This document shows, in pieces, positions 23,837 to 33,173 of a stretch of DNA of 47,068 nt. Location: positions 1 through 47,068 of the forward strand of contig JAAWKU010000032.1 of NCBI GenBank assembly GCA_022797535.1, given 5' to 3'. The position numbers and the translations under genes were made by a program. The notes beneath the pieces are model-generated. The model was not told the DNA's origin and ran no database searches. It saw nothing but the letters and a program-made list of their open reading frames with translations. Numbering within the stretch: the first letter of the stretch is position 1; the number at the start of each line of letters is the position of its first letter. This DNA is from Lachnospiraceae bacterium (lineage in GTDB: Bacteria > Bacillota > Clostridia > Lachnospirales > Lachnospiraceae).

Positions 23837-26410
23837 ATGAAGAAGATTGATCTTGGCGGAAGCTGGAGAATGAAAATACTGGGAGAGAATGTATACCAGA
23901 TTTCGGAGGAATGGATGGAGGCCAGGGTTCCGGGCTCCGTGTATGCAACCCTGCTGGAGCAGGGGAAGATGCCAGATCCCTATTACCGGGATAATGAACT
24001 GGACGCCACCAGACTGATGGAGAATGATTTTGTATATGAGACCGATGTGGAGATCACGGAGGAGATGCTCTCCTGGGACGGTGTCATGCTGCGATTCGAA
24101 GGAATCGACACCTTGGGAGAGGTTTATCTGGGGGACGTGCTGCTGGGACATGTGGAGAACATGCATCGGGTATGGGAGTATGACATCCGGCAGCTGGCCC
24201 GGGTGGGGCGCAATACCCTGCGGGTGCTGCTGCGTTCTCCCATTCGATATATCAAAGAAGAAAATGAGAAAGTTTTTACCGGGGGATCCAATGAGGCCAT
24301 GGCCGGTTACCCCCATCTGCGCAAGGCTCACTGCATGTACGGCTGGGACTGGGGCCCCAGGCTGCCGGACGCCGGGATTTTCCGGGGGGTGAGCCTGCAG
24401 CTTATAGACAGCGCCCGGCTGGACAGCGTCTATGTGATCCAGCAGCACGAGGGCCCTCATATGTGCCGGGTCGATCCCGGGGAGAGCAGGGTGCAGAAGC
24501 CCCTTGCCGTGCCGGTGCCCCAGACTGGGGAAGGCCGTATCCGGGTGCAGGTGGACCGGGTGCGGCTGGAATTCCAGGTGGATCTGGAGGTGTTTCGAGA
24601 GGAGGAAGAACTGTCGGCGGTGGTCACGGTGACTTCCCCGGAGGGCACGGTGTACGGTCAGTCTCCTGACGGCAGCATCACCATCGCGCAGCCCCGGCTG
24701 TGGTGGCCCAACGGCTTTGGGGAGCAGCCGCTCTATAGAGTGAAAGCTCTGCTGTTTGGCAGTGACGGGCGTATTCTGGACACTTGGGAGCGGCAGATCG
24801 GCCTGCGCACCATGACGATGGACATCCGGTCCGATGAGTTGGGGAACCAGTTTGCTCACCAGGTCAACGGCGTGGACATCTTTGCCATGGGGGCGGATTA
24901 TATTCCGGAGGATAATCTGCTGTCCAGAGTGACCCCGGCGCGCACGGAGAAGCTGCTGACGGATGCGGCCCGGGCCGGGCACAACAGCATCCGGGTATGG
25001 GGCGGCGGTTATTACCCCGACGACTTTTTCTACGATACCTGCGACCGGCTGGGGCTGATTGTGTGGCAGGACTTTATGTACGCCTGCTCTTCCTATGAGC
25101 TGAATGAAGCCTTTGAGGAAAATATCAGCGCGGAGACCCGGGACAATGTGAGGCGTATCCGGCATCATGCCTGCCTGGGGCTGTGGTGCGGCAATAACGA
25201 GATGGAGACCCAGACCCTGGACCGGTGCTGGCAGCCGTCTCAGAAACAGTTTTATGACTATATCAAGCTGTATGAGCACATCATACCCAAGATTCTGCGA
25301 CAGGAGGATCCCCATGCCTTTTACTGGCCATCCTCTCCGTCGTCGGGCGGGAATTTTGACAATCCCTGGGACGAAAACAGAGGGGATACCCACTACTGGG
25401 ATGTGTGGCATGGCAACAAGCCTTTTACCGAGTACCGCAAATTCCGGTTCCGCTACCTGTCGGAATTCGGTTTCCAGTCCTTTCCCTGCCTGCAGACTGT
25501 GGAGAGTTTTACAGAGCCGGAGGATCGGAATATTTTTTCGCGGGTCATGGAGATGCACCAGCGGAACGTGGCGGCCAACGGCAAGATCCTGAATTATCTG
25601 TCAGCCACCTACCTGTATCCCGGCAGCTTTGACCTGCTGCTCTATGCTTCCCAGCTGCTGCAGATGGAGGCCATACGTTACGGTGTGGAACATTTTCGCA
25701 GGCACCGGGGGCGCTGCATGGGCACAGTGGTATGGCAGCTCAATGATATCTGGCCGGTGGCTTCCTGGGCCAGCATCGACTATTACGGGAGATGGAAGGC
25801 GCTGCATTATGCCCAGAAGCGGATGTTTGCCCCGGTGCTGCTCTCCTGTCAGGAGATGGGCGAGCTGTCCCAGCGTCCCTACTGTATTATGGAACCGTCT
25901 CCCATGGAGATTTCCGCCCAGCTTTGTGTATCCAATGAGACTCTGGAGGAGGTACGGGGCGTCTGCCATTGGCAGCTTCGCAATCCACTGGGAGAGGTGC
26001 TGCTCTGGGGAGATCCTCAGGTGAGCGTGGGTCCTCTGGATACTTTTTGGCTGGACAAGACAGAGTTCACGGACCATCCTGAATTCGAACCGTTGGAGCG
26101 GTATTTCAGCTATCAGCTGGAAGTGGAAGGACAGATCGTCTCCGAGGGCGTGAGCCTGTTCACGGCTCCCAAGCATTTTCGCTTTGCGGATCCGCGCCTG
26201 ACGGCACGCCGGGAGGGGGATAGCCTGGTGATCCGGGCGGAATGCTTTGCCAAGTCCGTGGAGATTCTGGGCTGTGAAGAAGGCGGCTGTTATCGCTATG
26301 TGAAGCTCTCCGACAATTATTTTGATATGAACCCCGGGGAAAAGAGAGTGCGGATCCTGGAGGGGGAAGCGGAGCATTTCAAAGTTCGAAGTGTCTATGA
26401 CATACGTTAG
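23837..26410 (+). CDS. Beta-mannosidase, glycoside hydrolase family 2
   Basis: An 857-residue GH2 enzyme that removes terminal beta-D-mannose from manno-oligosaccharides, as in diet or host glycan degradation. The N-terminus (NLGGSW-like GGSWRM, VPGSVYATLLEQGKMPDPYYRDNE) is the jelly-roll domain of beta-mannosidases. The TIM-barrel centre has the acid/base Glu455 in WCGNNEMET and the nucleophile Glu543 in SEFGFQS. A WGGGYYPDDFFYDTCDRLGLIVWQDFMYAC motif is typical of the family. No signal peptide is visible, so substrates probably enter as short oligosaccharides. The ribosome binding site is GCAGGAGGCGGTA. No transporter or other glycosidase lies beside it, so the pathway context is missing here. 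Confidence 0.9.
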   Translation: MKKIDLGGSWRMKILGENVYQISEEWMEARVPGSVYATLLEQGKMPDPYYRDNELDATRLMENDFVYETDVEITEEMLSWDGVMLRFEGIDTLGEVYLGDVLLGHVENMHRVWEYDIRQLARVGRNTLRVLLRSPIRYIKEENEKVFTGGSNEAMAGYPHLRKAHCMYGWDWGPRLPDAGIFRGVSLQLIDSARLDSVYVIQQHEGPHMCRVDPGESRVQKPLAVPVPQTGEGRIRVQVDRVRLEFQVDLEVFREEEELSAVVTVTSPEGTVYGQSPDGSITIAQPRLWWPNGFGEQPLYRVKALLFGSDGRILDTWERQIGLRTMTMDIRSDELGNQFAHQVNGVDIFAMGADYIPEDNLLSRVTPARTEKLLTDAARAGHNSIRVWGGGYYPDDFFYDTCDRLGLIVWQDFMYACSSYELNEAFEENISAETRDNVRRIRHHACLGLWCGNNEMETQTLDRCWQPSQKQFYDYIKLYEHIIPKILRQEDPHAFYWPSSPSSGGNFDNPWDENRGDTHYWDVWHGNKPFTEYRKFRFRYLSEFGFQSFPCLQTVESFTEPEDRNIFSRVMEMHQRNVAANGKILNYLSATYLYPGSFDLLLYASQLLQMEAIRYGVEHFRRHRGRCMGTVVWQLNDIWPVASWASIDYYGRWKALHYAQKRMFAPVLLSCQEMGELSQRPYCIMEPSPMEISAQLCVSNETLEEVRGVCHWQLRNPLGEVLLWGDPQVSVGPLDTFWLDKTEFTDHPEFEPLERYFSYQLEVEGQIVSEGVSLFTAPKHFRFADPRLTARREGDSLVIRAECFAKSVEILGCEEGGCYRYVKLSDNYFDMNPGEKRVRILEGEAEHFKVRSVYDIR

Positions 26411-26493
26411 AGCAGCGTATATTTGGAAGTCTGCGATGCCGCTGCCGGAGTCTGGCCCGGGCCGGACTCCGGACATGCAGGAACGGGGAAGGT

Positions 26494-26943
26494 ATGAGAA
26501 TCAGAACGGGCAGAGAGATCGGCAGTGCCGTTAAGCGGGACTGGGAGACTTACAAGACGGGGCTGTTGGCAGCGGCAGCCGTTATGGCGGGCGTCAGCCT
26601 GCTGGGCCATGGCCTTTGTCCCAGCAGGGAATTGCTGGGGCTGCCCTGCCCCGGGTGCGGCCTGACCAGGAGCATACTGCTGCTTCTGGGAGGGCGCTTT
26701 GAGGAAAGCTGGCGGCTGCAGCCCTTTGGGTATGCCTGGCTGGCGCTGGGTGTGGTGTTTATTGTGGACCGCTATGTGTTGGAATCCCGGCAAAGGCTGT
26801 GGAAGGGAATGTTTACAGTGGTCTGTGTGGGTATGGTGGCGCTGTACGGGTATCGGATGGCAACCATGTTCCCCCATACGGAGCCTATGACTTATTACGA
26901 TGGAAATCTGCTGCATTGGTTTTTCTCTTATTTGAGAGAATGA
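26494..26943 (+). CDS. DUF2752 membrane protein
   Basis: A 149-residue protein with two or three hydrophobic segments (about 24-44, 74-92 and 101-121). It contains the DUF2752 signature CPGCGLTRS at about 53-61, in which two cysteines and a Thr/Arg pair are conserved. The function of the family is not known. It lies 84 bp after the beta-mannosidase and 36 bp before the CZB-MCP gene, so it may be co-transcribed with either. AGGAACGGGGAAGGT provides a ribosome binding site. A similar lineage-specific gene is common in Clostridia as a stand-alone membrane protein. Confidence 0.8.
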   Translation: MRIRTGREIGSAVKRDWETYKTGLLAAAAVMAGVSLLGHGLCPSRELLGLPCPGCGLTRSILLLLGGRFEESWRLQPFGYAWLALGVVFIVDRYVLESRQRLWKGMFTVVCVGMVALYGYRMATMFPHTEPMTYYDGNLLHWFFSYLRE

Positions 26944-26979
26944 AAAACCGGGTATCAAAACGTGGAAAGAGGTATGGAA

Positions 26980-28401
26980 ATGGGTATTAAGATGAAATCG
27001 AAAGGAAAAAGCCTGATGCAGGCAATGACTGAACTGGAGGAGGCGGACTATGGCAGGAAATCCCCTGAGATGGCGCAGATGTATGAGCGCCTGGTTGAGG
27101 GGCGTTCCCAGTTTCAGAGTGTGACGGCCAATATTTTTGATTCCCTGATGCGGATCAGTTCTCTGGATCTGTCTCTGAGCCATTATTCCAGGCTGCTGCA
27201 GAAGATATCGGACAGTGTGTCGGAAGCCTCGGGGCTGATCCACGAGGCCTCCGGTGAGGCGGCTTCCGTGTCGGAGTCGGTATCCCGGCAGCACGAGGAA
27301 CTGACCAATACCATTATCCAGGTGTCAGAAGAGGCCAGGGGCGTTTACCAGAAGATTGACGAAGGCCAGCAGGAATTGACCCAGACCAGGGATCTCTCCC
27401 ACAATACCATCCGGGTATCCAGGGAAATGCAGCAGGATATGGGACAGCTTACCCGGATTTTAGACCAGATGAGCCAGGTCATCGAGGGGATCAATTCCAT
27501 ATCCGGCCAGACCAATCTGCTGGCCCTGAATGCTTCCATAGAGGCCGCCAGGGCGGGGGAGGCAGGCAAGGGGTTCGCAGTGGTAGCCGATCAGATCAGA
27601 AATCTGGCGGGGGAGACCCAGAACCTCACCACCAGCATGGGACATTTTGTGGCGGATATCCACACGGCGTCCGCAAAAAGTGTGAAAAGTGCAGATGATA
27701 CCATAGAATCCATGGAAAAAGTGACGGATAAAATCGGCTGTATATGGGGATTGAACGAGGATAACCGAAAGCATCTGGAAAAAATTACGGACAGTATTTC
27801 CTCTCTGGCCGGTCTCAGCCAGGAGATCAGCAGTTCCATCATAGAACTGGAGTCCCGGGCGGCGGATATTGACAAGCAGTGCGGGATACTGAAAGAGGAT
27901 ATGACGCAGATGAGGGCGCACAGCCAGAACATCGACAACATTTCCGCGCCGCTGGCATCCATAGAGGCTACTCTGGACGACTCGGCCAAGACCATGGGCA
28001 AGATGACCCAGGACGCCTTCTATAAGCTGGAGAACCGGCATTTTGCTGAATACATGGAAAAGGCCATCAGCGCGCACAGAGGCTGGTTGTCCAACCTGGA
28101 GAAGATTGTCCGAGAGAGGACCATACTCCCGTTGCAGATCAATGAAAAGAAATGTGGATTGGGCCATTTTTACTATGCCATTGTTCCGACGGAACCTGGC
28201 GTCCTGGGACTGTGGAAGGAACTGGGGGAAAAACATAAAAAGTTTCATTCCTTTGGGAAACAGGCAGTGGACGCATTGCTGGAGGGGGATTATACAGGGG
28301 CGGAGCGAATCTATCAGGAGGCCTGTCACTATTCTCAGACCCTGATACAGGACCTGGAAGAGATTCAAAAAGCCTTTACGGCGGCGAAGAACAATCAATG
28401 A
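26980..28401 (+). CDS. Soluble chemoreceptor-like protein with C-terminal CZB zinc-binding domain
   Basis: A 473-residue cytosolic protein. Residues about 30-320 form the MCP coiled coil, with the tip [40 protein letters not shown] at about 180-220. The C-terminal 120 residues form a chemoreceptor zinc-binding (CZB) domain with His366, Cys392, His396 and the HKKFH pair (His419, His423). CZB domains bind zinc and respond to hypochlorite or zinc in other bacteria, including on diguanylate cyclases. A GTG at 26962 and ATG at 26974 are in frame, but the ATG at 26980 has the best spacing to GGAAAGAGG. The 3' end overlaps pepF on the opposite strand by 26 bp. Confidence 0.85.
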   Translation: MGIKMKSKGKSLMQAMTELEEADYGRKSPEMAQMYERLVEGRSQFQSVTANIFDSLMRISSLDLSLSHYSRLLQKISDSVSEASGLIHEASGEAASVSESVSRQHEELTNTIIQVSEEARGVYQKIDEGQQELTQTRDLSHNTIRVSREMQQDMGQLTRILDQMSQVIEGINSISGQTNLLALNASIEAARAGEAGKGFAVVADQIRNLAGETQNLTTSMGHFVADIHTASAKSVKSADDTIESMEKVTDKIGCIWGLNEDNRKHLEKITDSISSLAGLSQEISSSIIELESRAADIDKQCGILKEDMTQMRAHSQNIDNISAPLASIEATLDDSAKTMGKMTQDAFYKLENRHFAEYMEKAISAHRGWLSNLEKIVRERTILPLQINEKKCGLGHFYYAIVPTEPGVLGLWKELGEKHKKFHSFGKQAVDALLEGDYTGAERIYQEACHYSQTLIQDLEEIQKAFTAAKNNQ

Positions 28402-30190
28402 CAGGAAAGAACTGTCGCGCAATAAACCCACAGGAAGGAAATATCCGGGCCAAGGGCTGGGCGGTGGTAAGGTCCACGCCTGCGATTTTGAGCAGCTCCA
28501 CCGGGGGCATGGAACTGCCGCCGGAGAGGAATTTCAGGTAGCGCTCCACGGCGGGAGCGCCCTCCTCCAGGATGCTGTGGGCTATGGCTACGGCGGCGGA
28601 GAAGGATGTGGCGTACTGATACACATAGAAGTTGTAATAGAAATGGGGAATCCTGGCCCATTCCACGCCGATCTCCGGGTCGGATACCATGTCCGGACCG
28701 TAGTACTTGCAGTTCAGATCATAATATACCTTGGTCAGTGCCTCTGCAGTCAGGCTCTGGCCTTCCTCCGCCATCTGGTTGGTGATCATCTCGTATTCCG
28801 CGAACATGGTCTGGCGGTACACGGTTCCCTTGAAGCTGTCCAGATAGTGGTTCAGCAGATAGGCCCTTTCTTTTTTGTCCGTGGTGTGAGCCAGCAGATA
28901 TTCCATCAGCAGGATCTCGTTGCAGGTGGAGGCCACCTCTGCCACGAAGATTCGATAATGGGCATACATGGGAGGCTGGGCGTGGTTGGAGTGCCAGGTG
29001 TGCATGGAATGGCCCATCTCGTGAATCAGGGTGAACAGGTTGTCCATATTGCCGGTGTAGTTCAGCAGGATGTAAGGGTAGCTGTCGTAGGAGCCGGTGG
29101 AGTAGGCGCCGCTGCGCTTGCCCTCGTTCTCATATACATCAATCCAGCGGTTTTCAAAACCTTCCCGGACCACCTTGAGATAGTCCTCGCCCAGAGGGGC
29201 CAGGGCTTTCAGCACGGTTTCTTTGGCCTGCGCAAAGGGAATCTCCTTGGAAACGCCGGCGATAATGGGGGTGTAGATGTCGTACATGTGCAGTTCGTCC
29301 ACGCCAAGCAGACGCTTGCGCAGGCGCACATAGCGGTGCATCTTGTCCAGATTTTTGTTCACGGTGTCCACCAGGTTCCGATACACCTGGGGGGATACGT
29401 TGACCATGTCTACGGCCGCCTCCAGGGTGCTGTCATAGCGGCGGGCCCGGGCCTGGAAGATCAGCTGCTTCACCTGGCCGCTGTAGATGCTGGCCAGCGT
29501 GCGGGAGTATTGCCTGTACACGCCGTACAGCTTTTCAAAAGTCTCCCTGCGGACCCGGCGGTCGGTGGATTCCTCCAGGGGCACGAAGCGGCCGTGGGTG
29601 ATCTGTACCATCTCCCCGTTTTCGTCCTTCACTTCAGGGAATTTCATGTCTGCATTGCTGAAGATGGAGTAAGTCTGGTCTGGATTGTCGCAGATTTCGG
29701 AGGCGTCCGCCAGCAGTTTTTCCATCTCCTTGGACAGTATATGGGGCTTCAGGCGCAGGGTGTCCTCCAAGTCGATCCGATATTCCTCCAGATCGGGACA
29801 CTGCTTATAGAAGTCTTCCAGCTTTGCGGACTCCAGTTCCAGGATCTCAGGAGTGATGAAGGAAATGCCGCTTTGGATGCCGGCCACGATGCTGGAGTAG
29901 CGCTGGCTCATCTCCTGGTGGGTGTCGTTGGCGGTATCCTGATCGCTGAGACAGGACACATATACGCCCAGGTGGTTCAGCTTTCGGTACAGGGCGGTTT
30001 GCTCCCGGAGGGTGTCCAGCAGGCTCTGCGCGCTGTCGCAGACATGGCCCTCCCGGCCTGTCAGCTTCCGGCCCATTTCCTGGGACAGCGTCAGGTCGGT
30101 CTCCCAGGCCTCCCGGGACTCATACATCAGACTTAAGTTCCAGGTGTCTTCCAGGGCAACCTGATCCCTTGTGGGTAATGTTTTAGCCAT
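28376..30190 (-). CDS. pepF: Oligoendopeptidase F (M3 family), C-terminus diverged
   Basis: A 604-residue cytosolic zinc metallopeptidase that cleaves 7-17-residue peptides. HEMGH (His390, Glu391, His394) and the downstream Glu in [11 protein letters not shown] form the M3 active site. A [23 protein letters not shown] segment and GVDLTT follow. After GVDLTTAQP the last about 22 residues (ending IDCSSPP) do not resemble the usual C-terminal helix of the family. The stop codon falls within the 26-bp convergent overlap with the CZB-MCP gene, suggesting the original end was replaced by rearrangement. The start at 30190 is chosen over 30280 because AAGAGG precedes it and the family begins near MAKTLPTR. 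Confidence 0.85.
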   Translation of the reverse strand: MAKTLPTRDQVALEDTWNLSLMYESREAWETDLTLSQEMGRKLTGREGHVCDSAQSLLDTLREQTALYRKLNHLGVYVSCLSDQDTANDTHQEMSQRYSSIVAGIQSGISFITPEILELESAKLEDFYKQCPDLEEYRIDLEDTLRLKPHILSKEMEKLLADASEICDNPDQTYSIFSNADMKFPEVKDENGEMVQITHGRFVPLEESTDRRVRRETFEKLYGVYRQYSRTLASIYSGQVKQLIFQARARRYDSTLEAAVDMVNVSPQVYRNLVDTVNKNLDKMHRYVRLRKRLLGVDELHMYDIYTPIIAGVSKEIPFAQAKETVLKALAPLGEDYLKVVREGFENRWIDVYENEGKRSGAYSTGSYDSYPYILLNYTGNMDNLFTLIHEMGHSMHTWHSNHAQPPMYAHYRIFVAEVASTCNEILLMEYLLAHTTDKKERAYLLNHYLDSFKGTVYRQTMFAEYEMITNQMAEEGQSLTAEALTKVYYDLNCKYYGPDMVSDPEIGVEWARIPHFYYNFYVYQYATSFSAAVAIAHSILEEGAPAVERYLKFLSGGSSMPPVELLKIAGVDLTTAQPLARIFPSCGFIARQFFPVIDCSSPP

Positions 30191-30255
30191 AGTGATAACC
30201 TCTTTTCCCCATGGGCGCCGCAGGGCTGTCGGCGGCCGCTCCACAGTCAGTATTT

Positions 30256-30275
30256 GGAGGGGTCCTCCGCTTTTT
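30256..30275 (+). terminator. Terminator-like hairpin in the pepF upstream region
   Basis: GGAGG (30256-30260), GGT loop, CCTCC (30264-30268), then GC and five T residues, read on the plus strand. It is only a 5-bp stem. It could stop plus-strand read-through from the CZB-MCP gene that runs antisense through pepF. Confidence 0.4.
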
Positions 30276-30339
30276 ATCATACCATAGTCTGGAAGGATTA
30301 TCCACTTTTTTGGAAAGGAAATTCATTGCCCAAAGGCTA

Positions 30340-30369
30340 TTGACGGTAGGAAGTTTTTTCTAGTATAAT
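30340..30369 (+). promoter_or_regulatory. Strong sigma-A promoter of the FIST-MCP operon
   Basis: TTGACG (30340-30345) and a perfect TATAAT (30364-30369) are separated by 18 bp, with the start codon at 30418. Confidence 0.8.
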
Positions 30370-30417
30370 AAATGTAATTATCTGCTGTGCAGATAGAGGA
30401 AGGGAGGCATACATAAT

Positions 30418-31473
30418 ATGAGGCAGTTTTTTGCTATGAGTCAGAGGGGCGACTTGGCGGAGGCTACCAGCGGCTTGAGGAATCCTCAGTTTATCATGCT
30501 GTTATCCAACAATACCCAGTTTGAGGAGCATGTGAAGGCGCTGGAAAAACTCTATCCCGGGGTTCCCAGCATCGGCTGCATCGGTATGGGGTACGATACC
30601 AGAGTTGTGGAGTCGGGAGTCGCCGTCATAGCATTTTTGGATGGGGTAGGCGCCGCCGCCAACGTGCTGGAGCAGGTGTCTACCATGCCGGTAAAATATA
30701 TCCGTCGTCTGGAGGAGGACCTGCGGAAAGTAGGCGGGTCGGAGCGGGATACAGTGTGCATTGATCTCTGCGCGGGGAATGACGCCTGCGCGCTGACCAC
30801 CATTCACACGGTGCTGGGTCCCCAGGGGATCCAGCTGGTGGGCGGCACCGGGGACGGGGGCAAGGTTTCCGCCAACGGAAAGGTGTATGAGGATGCAGTG
30901 GCCTACGCTCTGGTGCGCAATCTGGGGGGCCGGGTAAAAACTTATAAAGAGAATATCTACCATCCCCTGGGGAGATATCGTTTTATCGCGTCGCAGACAG
31001 ACCGGGCCAACTACATAATCGGAGCGCTGAACGGGAGACCTGCCAAGCAGGTGTATCAGAGCATCCTCCATGTGACGGATCAGGAAATATTGACCCAGAC
31101 TTTCAAGAACCCGTTTGGAAAGCTGAACGGGGACGATATTTGCATCATTTCCATAAAGGAAGTAGCGGGCAACGCGCTGGCCTGTTTCCGGCAGGTCAAC
31201 GATTCGGATGTGCTGATCCTGCTGGAACTGGGAGATTACAGGGCCATTACCAGAGAGACCATCCGAAAGATCTGCACGGACTTCCCCAAGCGGTCGGCGG
31301 TGTTTTCGGTGAACTGCCTGTTCCGCTACAAACTGTTCAGCGAGCAGGGCTATATGCAGGAGTATCTGCGGGATATGTCGCAGCTTGGCAGCCATGCGGG
31401 GCTTGTGGGATACGGGGAGCACTACAACAACCGATTCGTCAATCAGTCCATGACCTGCGTGGTGTTTGAATAA
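30418..31473 (+). CDS. FIST domain sensory protein
   Basis: A 351-residue cytosolic protein consisting of FIST N and C domains: N-terminal LLSNNTQFEEHVKALEKLYPGVPSIGCIGMGY, central QLVGGTGDGGKV, and C-terminal residues LGSHAGLVGYGEHYNN. FIST (F-box and intracellular signal transduction) domains are thought to bind small ligands, probably amino acids, and are often fused to kinases or MCP modules. Here it stands alone but is immediately followed (72 bp) by an MCP signalling module, so the pair may act as a split receptor. AGGAAGGGAGGC provides the ribosome binding site. Transcription comes from the strong promoter at 30340. Confidence 0.85.
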   Translation: MRQFFAMSQRGDLAEATSGLRNPQFIMLLSNNTQFEEHVKALEKLYPGVPSIGCIGMGYDTRVVESGVAVIAFLDGVGAAANVLEQVSTMPVKYIRRLEEDLRKVGGSERDTVCIDLCAGNDACALTTIHTVLGPQGIQLVGGTGDGGKVSANGKVYEDAVAYALVRNLGGRVKTYKENIYHPLGRYRFIASQTDRANYIIGALNGRPAKQVYQSILHVTDQEILTQTFKNPFGKLNGDDICIISIKEVAGNALACFRQVNDSDVLILLELGDYRAITRETIRKICTDFPKRSAVFSVNCLFRYKLFSEQGYMQEYLRDMSQLGSHAGLVGYGEHYNNRFVNQSMTCVVFE

Positions 31474-31545
31474 AACGGCGTGTTCCCTGCCGGGCCCGGA
31501 GGTTTGCGGGGAATAAGCGGAACATAAATATGGAGGAGATTACCT

Positions 31546-32496
31546 ATGTCATTTTCCAATAAGCGCCGGAACAAATCCGGCCAGGGGTATCATACCCAAG
31601 AAACCCTGTATCCGATCCTGCACGTGACGGAAAGTCTGAAGGATTACAAGAAGGATCTGATCAACAAAGAGGTGGAGTCTCTGTTTGAACTGGGCATGGT
31701 GAGCAGTTCCTTTGCCGGGGTGCTGGACAAGGCGGACAACTTTCAGACCCAGCTCCAGGACTTCGGCCAGTCTTTTTCCAATATCAATCAGGCGGCGGGC
31801 CAGTTTGCCCAGGTGAGGGAAGCCATTACCCAGACGGTGTCCGACACCCAGGCCAGGGTGGAGGAACTCAGAAGCACTTCCGAGCAGGTGGAGGAGACCT
31901 ACCGGGAGATGGAGCAGACCTTCGGGCAGCTGCAGGGATCGGTGAAGAACATCCAGCAGTGCATGAGGAAGATTGTTTCCATAGCGGATCAGACCAATAT
32001 CATTGCCATCAATGCCTCCATCGAAGCAGCCCGGGCAGGGGAGTACGGTAAGGAATTCGCGGTGGTGGCGGAGAGAGTTAAGGAATTGGCGGATGAGATT
32101 AAGGGCCTGGCGGGGGAAGTGGACGCAGGGGTTCATGACGTGGAGAGCGGCGCCAATCAGTTGAGCGGCAGCATCACGGCGTCCCAACAGGCCCTGAACC
32201 AGAATTTCGAGACAGTGAACAACACCTATGAGTCTTTTCACAGAATCACGGAAACGGCGGAGGGGGCAGCCTCCGTACAGTCGGCCATATCAGGCGTCAT
32301 CGAGGAGTCCCGGGGGGAATTGCAGGTTCTCTATAATTTCTTTGAAGAGATTAAGTCGCAGTATCAGGAGGTAGTGCGGCATATTGAGCGCGCCAGCCGC
32401 CTGGGCACCACCAAGAGCGCCATGTTTGAGGACATCGACAATATGTTGTCCCAGATTCCCCGAATTATCCAGGACAAATATCCGGAAGGGGTTTAG
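31546..32496 (+). CDS. Stand-alone soluble MCP signalling protein, partner of FIST protein
   Basis: A 316-residue protein without membrane or sensor domain. Most of it is a coiled coil. The MCP tip is [40 protein letters not shown] near residue 145-185, with Ile in place of the usual Leu (QTNIIAIN) and GKEF where GKGF/GRGF is normal. The N-terminus has HTQETLYPILHVTESLKDYKKDLINKEVESLFELGMVSSSF, which resembles segments found after PocR-type sensors in other receptors. Ribosome binding site ATGGAGGAG lies upstream. Together with the FIST gene it looks like a two-protein receptor, but this is inference. Confidence 0.8.
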   Translation: MSFSNKRRNKSGQGYHTQETLYPILHVTESLKDYKKDLINKEVESLFELGMVSSSFAGVLDKADNFQTQLQDFGQSFSNINQAAGQFAQVREAITQTVSDTQARVEELRSTSEQVEETYREMEQTFGQLQGSVKNIQQCMRKIVSIADQTNIIAINASIEAARAGEYGKEFAVVAERVKELADEIKGLAGEVDAGVHDVESGANQLSGSITASQQALNQNFETVNNTYESFHRITETAEGAASVQSAISGVIEESRGELQVLYNFFEEIKSQYQEVVRHIERASRLGTTKSAMFEDIDNMLSQIPRIIQDKYPEGV

Positions 32497-32571
32497 CATG
32501 AACCAAAACTGCGGTAGACGGTTGGGCATTGGTGTGGTAAGATAAAGAAAAGCACTTATGAGGAGGACAAA

Positions 32572-33165
32572 ATGGATTATAACAACCAGAACCCTTACGA
32601 GCAGAACAGCGGCACAGATCCCTACGGGCAGAGCAGCGGTACAAGCCCCTACGGTCAGAGCGGTGGAACCAGTCCCTACACTCAGGGGCAGAATCCTTAC
32701 GGGCAGACAGGAAATGCCCAGGGGCAGGATCCCTATGGGCAGGCCGCCGGAGCCCAGGGCACGTACAGCCAGGGACAGAGCGCGCAGGATGGCGGGCAGA
32801 ACCCTTACTATCAGCAGAGTTCATATCAGCAGAGCGCCTACCAGCAGAATACCTACCAGCAAAGCGCTCAGAACCCCTATCAGCAGCCCCAGTACCAGGG
32901 ATATCAAAGCTATCAGACCTACCAGAGCAACGGCGAGTTGGAGGAACCCATGTCGGTGAAGGAGTGGCTCATCGTGGATCTGCTGATGCTGATTCCCTGT
33001 GTGAACCTGATCCTGGTGTTTGTGTGGGCCTTCAGCAGCGGCGAGAAGAAGAGCAAGTCCAACTTCTTTAAGGCCAATCTGATCTTTGCGGGATGTTTCC
33101 TGGGATTCTACGTGTTGCTGCTGATTATTGCCTTCGCGGCAGGCTTTGCCTCTGTGTTCTATTGA
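32572..33165 (+). CDS. Gln/Tyr/Gly-rich low-complexity membrane protein
   Basis: A 197-residue protein. The first about 122 residues are a repetitive, acidic-poor tail rich in Gln, Tyr, Gly, Ser, Asn and Pro, with repeated NPYGQ, SPYGQ and YQQ units. The C-terminal 75 residues hold two predicted membrane helices (about 134-160 and 170-197) around a basic loop EKKSKSNF; the segment EPMSVKEWLIVDLLMLIPCVNLI is a recognisable conserved tail of Clostridial proteins. The composition suggests a prion-like or condensate-forming cytosolic tail. Start is supported by GAGGACAAA. It follows the MCP gene by 75 bp. Confidence 0.75.
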   Translation: MDYNNQNPYEQNSGTDPYGQSSGTSPYGQSGGTSPYTQGQNPYGQTGNAQGQDPYGQAAGAQGTYSQGQSAQDGGQNPYYQQSSYQQSAYQQNTYQQSAQNPYQQPQYQGYQSYQTYQSNGELEEPMSVKEWLIVDLLMLIPCVNLILVFVWAFSSGEKKSKSNFFKANLIFAGCFLGFYVLLLIIAFAAGFASVFY

Positions 33166-33173
33166 TTCCGTGA

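Noticed and set aside
28577..30136. A 519-codon plus-strand frame antisense to pepF
   Set aside because: The pepF frame has a full M3 peptidase sequence; this is its reverse shadow.
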